From Aquilaria yunnanensis (taxonomy: Eukaryota; Streptophyta; Magnoliopsida; Malvales; Thymelaeaceae), in assembly GCA_039654915.1 (NCBI GenBank), contig CM077594.1, positions 16,553,001-16,617,000 on the forward strand: 64,000 nt of DNA, written 5' to 3'. Shown here one piece after another: positions 24,371-32,526 of the stretch. The notes below the pieces were generated by a model. The model ran no database searches and was not told the DNA's origin. It saw only the letters and a list, made by a program, of their open reading frames with translations. A program made the translations under genes and the position numbers. Numbering within the stretch: position 1 is the first letter of the stretch; each line of letters starts with the position of its first letter.

Positions 24371-25309
24371 CACAGTTTATGTCTTCGAGTTGGAAAGGGA
24401 AGAATGGCAGGATATTTTAATTAAAAACAAAGACCGTAAATTACTTTGTCAAGCTTTGCAAATTGATGAAAGTTTTTCTTTAAGGCCAAACCATTATTCA
24501 TTAATGTATGTAGACTTAAAAGTGAGGAGATAGCTTGAGTCTTTCTTTAATAAGATGTGGTTCTTGTAAGAGAAATTTACAATCAAGTGCCATCACAAAG
24601 GTCTAGAAATGCTCGACCTTCTGTTAAAGGCGAGGTGATACCTTTTATCAACATAAATACCATATTTAGGGGGGCAAAGTAGTCTCTACGAAGCGTAAGA
24701 GGAGTACTGCCAACAAAGAAGTTCAATAGACAAGGGGGCAAGTCTTATGGATCAAAACATGAGTTCAAGGAAGAGCAATCATTCAGATTGTAACATGGGG
24801 ATAAGTATGTGTCAGCCCGGACACAAGAAAAAGGACAGACATTGAAAGTTAAGCCTTTGATGTTATGAAATCCATGACAAAGGATGAGTACCCAAAGAGA
24901 TATAAAGTATGAGGCGAGCGAACATTAAAGAAATTGAGGCCAAAATTCAAGAACAAGTCAAAGAAAACGGACTTTGAAAAGAGTTGGGCTTTTGAGGCAA
25001 TGGACAAGAGCTGGAAAGCATAAAGAGATTCAATGATAGTCCAAGAAGGCCATCACAAAAGAGGATCCAGTAAAACAAAGACATAAAGAACTAGATCCAT
25101 ACAAAAAAAAAAAAAAAGCCATTAGTTACACATGCTCTGCATTCATGCATTTCATATCATGCATACATAGCATACAGAACAGGAATCAAATGGGAAGCAC
25201 ATCCACGGCACAGCTACAGCAGTATAAGCCGAGATCTCAATAACATCAGCTCTTACCAATCTATCACTGGATACACAGCTAATATGCGGGACCAACCCGC
25301 ATCAGGAAT

Positions 25310-25690
25310 TCAAGGATAAGGTAGACAATATTGTCAAAAGCTTGGCTACCGATTCAATAATCGAGGCTACACCTGGAAGGATAGGATTGACGCCAGCTAG
25401 TAGTATCCAAGATAAGAGATAGCTATAGCCAAGGATAAGGCAGATATCAAAAAGGATAAAGTAGACAATATTGTCAAAAGCCTGGCAATTGATTCAATAA
25501 TCGTGGCTACACCTGGAAGGACAAGATTGATGCCAGCTTAGCAGCATCTAAGATAAGAGATAGCTGTGGTCAAAGATAAGGCAGACATCAAGAAATATTG
25601 TCGTTGAAAATTTGTCAAAAGCGGACAATGGATTCAATAGTCAAGGACTGGATCAATGTCATGCCTTACGAGATATCAAAGATAAGAAAT
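25310..25690. repeat. Three tandem copies of a ~125-bp unit
   Basis: Units contain 'gacaatattgtcaaaagc', 'gattcaataatcg.ggctac' and 'aagataagagatagcta'. The third is the most diverged. They lie directly upstream of the first Cys-rich gene. Confidence 0.85.
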
Positions 25691-25832
25691 ATCTATGACA
25701 TCAAAATAAAGTAGGATCCACTTTTCCGGTTAAGCGGCGGATACGGTACTCCGTGACTCTCAAGTCGGTTCTCTCAGTTGCCCATAATAACTGATCATTT
25801 CCTCCCTCCTTTCTTTTACTTTCTCCTAGAAA

Positions 25833-26381
25833 ATGGATCCTACTTTTTCTGCCTTGCGAAAATATTTTCCTTCTCTCCCAATGAACATTCTCAAAAAGAT
25901 CTACCAAGTTCGCTGTGAACGATTAAGAGCTCTGATGCATAAAGGAATCCCTGAAGATGTGCGGTGGTTAATTGAAGCTAAGGTTCGTCTGGCAGGTGAA
26001 ATCCCAGAGGCATTTGTGTCTCACATGCCTGGTGTAGGCAAAAGCTCTTATGCCAAAAAGCGAAGAGCGAGGAGACTAGGCGTCTATCATAAATGCGGAC
26101 GCTGGACCTGTAATACTAAATGTCGTTCTTTAGGGATGATCTCTGATAATCGAGAAGATAAAATACGATTCATTAAGAATGGCCTGAGTAAGGACTCATT
26201 GGATGATATCCAATTGACTCTTGAGACGCATTCTTGTGGATCCGTGCAACGTGAACTTCTCAATTTATGGAGCATTTTTCATGAAGAACGAGAACGATAC
26301 AGTCCCGGGAATCTGACGTTAAACGACCCTATTTGCCAGCTTGTAAGAAAACTGGATGGGAAGCAAATCCTCGACTCATAG
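25833..26381 (+). CDS. Cys-rich basic protein 1, viral nucleic-acid-binding-protein-like (copy 1 of 3)
   Basis: An intact frame of 182 codons. Residues 1-60 are helical and charged (LRKYFPSLP, then CERLRALMHKGIP). Residues 69-82 form a basic patch (GKSSYAKKRRARRLG) followed at once by a Cys knuckle with Cys at 88, 93 and 97. The order (basic patch, then Cys cluster, then a FI-x-G phrase) resembles the small nucleic-acid-binding proteins of carlaviruses and related plant RNA viruses (Carla_C4 family). That is my reading, not a search result, and the Cys spacing is not identical. In this copy the first Cys position (85) is Tyr, so metal binding may be weakened. No intron is visible. It lies first in a same-strand series of three paralogues and LOG. 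A host or other origin remains possible. Confidence 0.6.
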   Translation: MDPTFSALRKYFPSLPMNILKKIYQVRCERLRALMHKGIPEDVRWLIEAKVRLAGEIPEAFVSHMPGVGKSSYAKKRRARRLGVYHKCGRWTCNTKCRSLGMISDNREDKIRFIKNGLSKDSLDDIQLTLETHSCGSVQRELLNLWSIFHEERERYSPGNLTLNDPICQLVRKLDGKQILDS

Positions 26382-26424
26382 AAGCCGTTAATCCTGTTAC
26401 TGGACGTAAAACCAGTAGAAGATG

Positions 26425-26547
26425 TGAGCCACAGTCACAATCACTGTACGTACAATTTATCATATTTAAAATTTTCCATTTTTCTTTTAATAATGTATTT
26501 GCTCCCGTAAGTGTAATCGACACGTTATCCATTTCATCGCTATAAAT
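26425..26547 (+). promoter_or_regulatory. Promoter module of copy 2: palindrome plus TATA box
   Basis: The ACAGT...ACTGT palindrome (about 26431-26448) and a TATA box TATAAAT (26541-26547), preceded by TTCATCGC. The ATG of copy 2 is 87 bases downstream of the TATA box. The same core (TTCATC-N-CTATAAAT) recurs before copy 3 and LOG. Confidence 0.6.
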
Positions 26548-26627
26548 GCATGTTCTTCCAGTCGGTTATCTAAGTTTCCTTCAATAACTAATTCCTTTCC
26601 ATCATCTCTCAAATTCTTCTCTCATCA

Positions 26628-27176
26628 ATGGATTCTACTCTTTCTACCCTGCGAAAATACTTTCCTTCTCTTCCAATAAAAGTCCTTAAAAAGATCTACC
26701 TTGCTAGATGTGAAAGAATCAGAGTTTTTACACGCAAAGGCATTCCCGATAATGTGCAGTGGATAATTGAAGCTAAGGTCCGTCTGGCGGGTGAAGTTCC
26801 AGATGCATTTATGCCCCGCATGCCCGGTTTAGGTAAAAGCCGTTATGCCAAAAGGCGAAGAGCAAAGAGACTAGGCGTGTGTTATAAATGTGGGCGATGG
26901 AATTGTAATACTAAATGTCGCTCTTTAGGATACATCTCCACAAATCGTTAAGATAAAAGACGATTCATTAAGAATGGCCTGAGTAAGGACTCGTTGGATG
27001 ATATCCAATTGACTATTGAGACACATTCTTGTGGATCTGTGCAACGTGAACTTCTTGGTTTATGGAGCATTTTTCATGAAGAACGAAACCGTTATAGTCC
27101 CGGGAATCTGACTGTAAATAACCCTGTTTGCCAGCTTGTAAGAAAACTGGATGGGAAGCAAATCCTCGACTCATAG
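26628..27176 (+). pseudogene. Cys-rich basic protein 2 (copy 2 of 3), with one in-frame stop
   Basis: Same 549-bp length as copies 1 and 3, with no indel relative to them. The basic patch (GKSRYAKRRRAKRLG) is followed by a complete C-x2-C-x4-C-x3-C knuckle. Codon 108 (26949-26951) is TAA; copy 1 has a sense codon there. The product would stop just after the Cys cluster, leaving a 107-residue protein that keeps the basic and Cys regions. The C-terminal 74 codons remain open and nearly the same as in copy 1, so the stop is recent or the short form is sufficient. As with copy 1, resemblance to viral nucleic-acid-binding proteins is by motif order only. Confidence 0.6.
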
Positions 27177-27219
27177 AAGCCGTTAATGCCGTTACTGGAC
27201 ATAAATCAGTGGAGGATGA

Positions 27220-27331
27220 GAGCCACAGTCATGATTGCTGTACATATAAGCTATCATTTGTCTTTTCTTTTGACAATAAAGAACTTGCTTCTGCAAGTGT
27301 AATACACATTATCCCTTTCATCACTATAAAT
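27220..27331 (+). promoter_or_regulatory. Promoter module of copy 3
   Basis: A palindrome-like GCCACAGTCATGATTGCTGT (from about 27220) and TATAAAT at 27325-27331, preceded by TTCATCAC. The copy 3 ATG is 74 bases after the TATA box. Confidence 0.6.
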
Positions 27332-27398
27332 ATGTGTTAGTTATTTCCATTTCCTACAATCACTAATTTCTTTCTTCTCTTAAATACCTCCTTCATCA

Positions 27399-27947
27399 AT
27401 GGAGTCTTCTCTTTCCGCCCTACGAAAGTATTTTCCTTCCTTCCCAATAAATGTTCTTAAAAAGATTTATCAAGCTAGATGTGAACGATTCAGAGTATTT
27501 ATGCACAAAGGCATTCCTGATAATGTGCGGTGGCTAATTGAAGCTAAGGTTCGTTCAGCTGGTGAAGTTCCCGAAGCGTTCTTTCCCCGTATGCCCGGCT
27601 TTGGTAAAAGCGCTTATGCCAAAAAGAGAAGAGCAAAGAGGCTAGGCGTTTGTCATAATTGTGGATGGTGGATCTGCGGCAATAAATGTCGTTCTCCAGG
27701 AGTGATCACCAGAAATCGTAATGATAGAATAAAATTCATCAAGAATGGCTTGCGTAAGGAATCTCTGGAAGATAATCGAGAGGTTCTTGAAGCGCATTCT
27801 TGCGGAATAGTGCAATTTGAGGTTGTTGGATTATGGATAATTTTCCAAAAAGAACGAGATCGTTATAGTCTTGGGAATCTGACTTTAAACGACCCAGTTT
27901 GCCAGTTTGTGAGAAAACTGGATGGGATGCAAATCACCGATTCATAG
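27399..27947 (+). CDS. Cys-rich basic protein 3, viral nucleic-acid-binding-protein-like (copy 3 of 3)
   Basis: An intact frame of 182 codons, the most diverged of the three paralogues but the same length. The basic patch (GKSAYAKKRRAKRLG, residues 69-83) is followed by C85-x2-C88-x4-C93-x3-C97 (VCHNCGWWICGNKC), so all four putative metal ligands are present. It then has an IKFIKNGL phrase shared with copy 1 and a common C-terminus. Keeping length and motifs while the sequence diverges suggests the proteins were selected inside the retrotransposon lineage. Likely activity, inferred from motif type: nucleic-acid binding, possibly nuclear. It is followed by the palindrome array and LOG. Confidence 0.6.
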   Translation: MESSLSALRKYFPSFPINVLKKIYQARCERFRVFMHKGIPDNVRWLIEAKVRSAGEVPEAFFPRMPGFGKSAYAKKRRAKRLGVCHNCGWWICGNKCRSPGVITRNRNDRIKFIKNGLRKESLEDNREVLEAHSCGIVQFEVVGLWIIFQKERDRYSLGNLTLNDPVCQFVRKLDGMQITDS

Positions 27948-27989
27948 AAAGCATTGAAGCCATTACTGGACGCAAAGCCAGTGAAAGAC

Positions 27990-28400
27990 GAGGATCAAAG
28001 TCACGATTACTGTACGTGCTAGCTGTCGCTTTTGGAAATTTTCCTCCCCTTTTGGTAATAATGTATCCACTCCTGACGTGAACCAAAGTCACGATTACTG
28101 TACGTGCTAGCTGTCGCTTTTGAAATCTTCCTCCCCTTTCGGCGATAATGTATCAACTCCTGACATGAGCCATAGTCACGATACTGTACATGCTAGCTGC
28201 CACTTTTTAAAATTTTCCTTCTCTTCCAACAATCACGTACCTACTCCTGACGTAAGCTACAGTAGTGACTACTGTATATTTTAGTTGCTTTTGAAATTTT
28301 CCTCCTCTTTTGATGATAATGTACCCACTCCCGACCTGAGTCATACCTGTGACTACTATGAATAGCTGGCAATAATGTATCCATTCTTGAAAAATAAAAT
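27990..28400 (+). promoter_or_regulatory. Five tandem promoter-like units (~84 bp) upstream of LOG
   Basis: Units begin at about 27990, 28083, 28167, 28251 and 28336. Each has a palindrome of the form ACAGT/AAGTCA...TACTGT, followed by GCTAGCTG-like sequence, a pyrimidine stretch, 'aataatgta' and CTCCTGACGTGA or a variant. TGACGTGA and TGACGTAA are ACGT-core words of the kind bound by plant bZIP factors. The last units are the most degenerate. A single version of the palindrome lies after copies 1 and 2. Confidence 0.65.
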
Positions 28401-28422
28401 TATTGCCTTATCTCTTCATCTC

Positions 28423-28430
28423 TATAAATA
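28423..28430 (+). promoter_or_regulatory. TATA box of LOG
   Basis: TATAAATA in the shared context TTCATCTC. It lies 40 bases before the chosen ATG (28463). An in-frame ATG at 28403 lies upstream of it and is therefore unlikely to be in the transcript. Confidence 0.65.
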
Positions 28431-28462
28431 TATCCTCTTTTCTCACAAGGGTAAGGATAGGA

Positions 28463-29092
28463 ATGGAGAAAACCCCAACTCGTAAATCCCGAAGTATTTG
28501 TGTATTTTCTGGGGCTTTTCCTGGAAAAGATGAAGAGTATTTAAAAGCAGCCAACCATTTGGGTAGAGTATTAGCTGAGCGAAAAATACATTTAGTTTAT
28601 GGAGGAGGTAGTGTCGGATTAATGGGAGGTGTAGCATCAGCAGCATCTCTAGGAGAAAGTCAAGTTCTGGGCATTATCCCTGGACCTCTGAAATTTATTT
28701 CTGGGGGCACGATTGGAGAAGAATTAGTGGTTAAAAATTTGCAAGAGCGTGTGTTACAAATGCTTTTAAATGCTGATGCTTTTATCGCTCTACCAGGTGG
28801 TTTTGGCACATTGGGAGAAGTCTTTCAAATTGCTTCCATGGCCCAACTTAATTTGCATAAGAAACCCATTGGGCTTTTAAATGTTAACAATTTCTTTACA
28901 GGTCTGATAGCTTTTATGGATTATGCTATGCAGAAGAATTTCATATCAAGAGTGGCACGGCGAATCATAATATCCGCAACAATTGTTGAAGAATTGCTAG
29001 ATAAAATACAAGCTTTTGTTCCTGAACCAGATCCAGCAATGATTCAGATAGACTGGACACGACAGTCTTTCCCGACCAGTTCACTCCCATAA
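28463..29092 (+). CDS. LOG-like: LOG-type cytokinin riboside 5'-monophosphate phosphoribohydrolase, intronless, inside an LTR retrotransposon
   Basis: 209 residues, about the usual length for plant LOG proteins. LOG enzymes release active free-base cytokinins from their nucleotides in one step. Visible hallmarks: VYGGGSVGLMG (45-55) in the Rossmann-type nucleotide-binding fold, and the LOG signature PGGFGTLGE (111-119). Arg96 lies in the preceding helix and Glu119 ends the signature, the two residues expected to be catalytic. KPIGLLNV and a SRVARRIIISA phrase match the C-terminal half of the family. The frame has no stop or gap. Host plant LOG genes are normally split by several introns; this copy has none, which suggests it was captured through an RNA intermediate. 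The start at 28463 follows the TATA box at suitable distance. Whether it is expressed cannot be told from sequence. Confidence 0.9.
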   Translation: MEKTPTRKSRSICVFSGAFPGKDEEYLKAANHLGRVLAERKIHLVYGGGSVGLMGGVASAASLGESQVLGIIPGPLKFISGGTIGEELVVKNLQERVLQMLLNADAFIALPGGFGTLGEVFQIASMAQLNLHKKPIGLLNVNNFFTGLIAFMDYAMQKNFISRVARRIIISATIVEELLDKIQAFVPEPDPAMIQIDWTRQSFPTSSLP

Positions 29093-29605
29093 TGGTCCTC
29101 TACTCACCCTGTTGAAGTATTGTGGAAGAAAGAAGCGATCTGATCCGTTTTTCTTGTCCTTTAGTTTTATTATCAGCATTTTCTTTCGCGTTTCAGTTTT
29201 TCTTTTCAGGGAATTTCTTTTTTTATAATATAGTTTCGTCCATGCTGATATTAAAACCATAGGACAATGCCTTTAGGTTGGAATGGCTGAGTAAAGAGTA
29301 ATTTTTGTTACTCTTGAGACGCATCCTATTAGGTCTACTAGGCATAACATTTTGGGGTAGTTAAGCTTTAACCTTATTCGGATGATATATCTCACAAGGG
29401 AATCTATATTTACTGAAGAAAATATTAGATGAACCTTGAATATTGATTCCAAACATCCGTTCCATTTACATAATTTGTCAGTGTTATTGTCATCATCAAG
29501 ATTCACTCGTTTTATCGAAGCCTAATTCTTTGCGCTCGCCAATTATGAAAATTCACACTTTCGAAGAAAATTATTCCAATTTCAATTGCTTTCATATAAA
29601 TTTCG
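29093..29605. other. Sequence between LOG and the tandem array
   Basis: AT-rich, probably the LOG 3' untranslated region and spacer. No gene seen. Confidence 0.5.
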
Positions 29606-32080
29606 CTCGAGGTCCTAAGAAAAGAACCTTTGCCTCGACATTAATCAATCAATCCGAGGTTTTAAGGATGGAACCTTTGCCTCGAGATCAATCAATCAAT
29701 CCGAGGTTTTAAGGATGGAACCTTTACCTCGAGATCAATCAATCAATCCGAGGTTGTAAAGGATGGAACCTTTGCCTCGAGATCAAACAATCAATCCGAG
29801 GTTGTAAAGGATGGAACCTTTACCTCGAGATCAATCAATCAATCCGAGGTTTTAAGGATGGAACCTTTACCTCGAGATCAATCAATCAATCCGAGGTTGT
29901 AAAGGATGGAACCTTTGCCTCGAGATCAAACAATCAATCCGAGGTTGTAAAGGATGGAACCTTTACCTCGAGATCAATCAATCAATCCGAGGTTTTAAGG
30001 ATGGAACCTTTACCTCGAGATCAATCAATCAATCCGAGGTTGTAAAGGATGGAACCTTTGCCTCGAGATCAAACAATCAATCCGAGGTTGTAAAGGATGG
30101 AACCTTTGCCTCGAGATCAATCAATCAATCCGAGGTTGTAAAGGATGGAACCTTTGCCTCGAGATCAATCAATCAATCCGAGGTTTTAAGGATGGAACCT
30201 TTTGCCTCGAGATCAAACAATCAATCCAAGGTTGTAAAGGATGGAACCTTTGCCTCGAGATCAATCAATCAATTCGAGATTTTAAGGATGGAACCTTTAC
30301 CTCGAGATCAATCAATCAATCCGAGGTTGTAAAGGATGGAACCTTTGCCTCGAGATCAAACAATCAATCCGAGGTTTTAAGGATGGAACCTTTACCTCGA
30401 GATCAATCAATCAATCCGAGGTTGTAAAGGATGGAACCTTTGCCTCGAGATCAAACAATCAATCCGAGGTTGTAAAGGATGGAACCTTTACCTCGAGATC
30501 AATCAATCAATCCGAGGTTTTAAGGATGGAACCTTTACCTCGAGATCAATCAACCAATCCGAGGTTGTAAAGGATGGAACCTTTGCCTCGAGATCAAACA
30601 ATCAATCCGAGGTTGTAAAGGATGGAACCTTTACCTCGAGATCAATCAATCAATCCGAGGTTTTAAGGATGGAACCTTTACCTCGAGATCAATCAATCAA
30701 TCTGAGGTTGTAAAGGATGGAACCTTTGCCTCGAGATCAAACAATCAATCCGAGGTTGTAAAGGATGGAACCTTTGCCTCGAGATCAATCAATCAATCCG
30801 AGGTTGTAAAGGATGGAACCTTTGCCTCGAGATCAATCAATCAATCCGAGGTTTTAAGGATGGAACCTTTTGCCTCGAGATCAAACAATCAATCCAAGGT
30901 TGTAAAGGATGGAACCTTTGCCTCGAGATCAATCAATCAATTCGAGATTTTAAGGATGGAACCTTTACCTCGAGATCAATCAATCAATCCGAGGTTGTAA
31001 AGGATGGAACCTTTGCCTCGAGATCAAACAATCAATCCGAGGTTGTAAAGGATGGAACCTTTGCCTCGAGATCAATCAATCAATCCGAGGTTGTAAAGGA
31101 TGGAACCTTTGCCTCGAGATCAATCAATCAATCCGAGGTTTTAAGGATGGAACCTTTTGCCTCGAGATCAAACAATCAATCCAAGGTTGTAAAGGATGGA
31201 ACCTTTGCCTCGAGATCAATCAATCAATTCGAGATTTTAAGGATGGAACCTTTACCTCGAGATCAATCAATCAATCCGAGGTTGTAAAGGATGGAACCTT
31301 TGCCTCGAGATCAAACAATCAATCCGAGGTTGTAAAGGATGGAACCTTTGCCTCGAGATCAATCAATCAATCCGAGGTTGTAAAGGATGGAACCTTTGCC
31401 TCGAGATCAATCAATCAATCCGAGGTTTTAAGGATGGAACCTTTTGCCTCGAGATCAAACAATCAATCCGAGGTTGTAAAGGATGGAACCTTTACCTCGA
31501 GATCAATCAATCAATCCGAGGTTTTAAGGATGGAACCTTTACCTCGAGATCAATCAATCAATCCGAGGTTGTAAAGGATGGAACCTTTGCCTCGAGATCA
31601 AACAAACAATCCGAGGTTGTAAAGGATGGAACCTTTACCTCGAGATCAATCAATCAATCCGAGGTTTTAAGGATGGAACCTTTACCTCGAGATCAATCAA
31701 TCAATCCGAGGTTGTAAAGGATGGAACCTTTGCCTCGAGATCAAACAATCAATCCGAGGTTGTAAAGGATGGAACCTTTGCCTCGAGATCAATTAATCAA
31801 TCCGAGGTTGTAAAGGATGGAACCTTTGCCTCGAGATCAATCAATCAATCCGAGGTTTTAAGGATGGAACCTTTACCTCGAGATCAATCAATCAATCCGA
31901 GGTTGTAAAGGATGGAACCTTTGCCTCGAGATCAATCAATCAATTCGAGGTTTTAAGGATGGAACCTTTGCCTCGAGATCAACCAATCAATTCGAGGTTT
32001 TAAGGATGGAACCTTTGCTTCGAGATCAATCAATCAATCCAAGGTTTTAAGGATGAAACCTTTGCCTCGAAATCAATTTT
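29606..32080 (+). repeat. Tandem array of ~50 copies of a 48-bp unit (47-bp variant)
   Basis: The unit runs GATCAATCAATCAATCCGAG, then GTTGTAAAGGATGGAACCTT, then TGCCTCGA. A 47-bp variant has GTTTTAAGG. Variants (GCC/ACC, CAATC/AAATC, GTTGTAAA/GTTTTAA) recur in fixed order, giving higher-order blocks of three or more units, so the array grew by block duplication. CCTCG at one unit's end can pair with CGAGG 22 bases on, and CCTTT with AAAGG further out, so each junction can form a hairpin. Arrays just upstream of the 3' LTR are known from Ogre/Tat elements and can seed satellite DNA. Confidence 0.95.
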
Positions 32081-32432
32081 CAATTAACGATAGGACTGCT
32101 CCTATCGTCGAGGTTCAAGGAGAGTTCCTTAACCTCATCCAATCAATTTTACTTTCAACGATAGGAAACTTCCTATCATCGAGGTTCAAGGAGAATTCCC
32201 TAACCTCATCCAATCAATTTTACTTTCAACGATAGGAAAGTTCCTATCGTCCAGGTTCAAGGAGAGTTCCTTAACCTCATCCAATCAATTTTACTTTCAA
32301 CGTTAGGAAAGTTCCTATCGTCGAGGTTCAAGGAGAGTTCCTTAACCTCATTCAATCAATTTTACTTTCAACGATAGGAAAGTTCCTATCGTCGAGGTCC
32401 TAAGGAGAGTTACTTAACCTCATAATTTAGGC
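32081..32432 (+). repeat. Five tandem copies of a 71-bp unit with two hairpins each
   Basis: Each unit contains CGATAGGAA-AG-TTCCTATCG (a 9-bp perfect stem in the best copies) followed by GAGGTT.AAGGA...TCCTT.AACCTC (a second stem), joined by CATCCAATCAATTTTACTTT. The array lies between the 48-bp array and the polypurine tract. Confidence 0.92.
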
Positions 32433-32513
32433 GGCGAGAAGGTTCTCAATGCCTAGCTAACCCGGACGAAATTTGGTAACGACTTTGCATACATCATGTC
32501 CCATGAAGCATGC

Positions 32514-32526
32514 AAAGGGGGGCAGC
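32514..32526 (+). promoter_or_regulatory. Polypurine tract
   Basis: AAAGGGGGGCAGC immediately before the 3' LTR; it primes plus-strand DNA synthesis. Confidence 0.85.

Larger units (their letters stand above)
22791..25690. other. Non-coding, repeat-rich interior of the retrotransposon where pol is missing
   Basis: About 2.9 kb with no recognisable pol domain on either strand. It holds several independent short tandem repeats (22938-23058, 23361-23680, 23960-24370, 25310-25690) and A-rich tracts (about 23345-23400, 23700-23800). A 63-codon frame at 24342-24533 has no recognisable domain. Confidence 0.6.

Noticed and set aside
28403..28462. Upstream ATG at 28403 as the LOG start
   Set aside because: It lies before the TATA box, and the extra residues do not match the LOG family; the ATG at 28463 fits both promoter and protein length.
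29606..32080. Regularly repeated array that could be taken for a CRISPR array
   Set aside because: Units are head-to-tail with no unique spacers, and the setting is a plant LTR retrotransposon. It is a tandem repeat.
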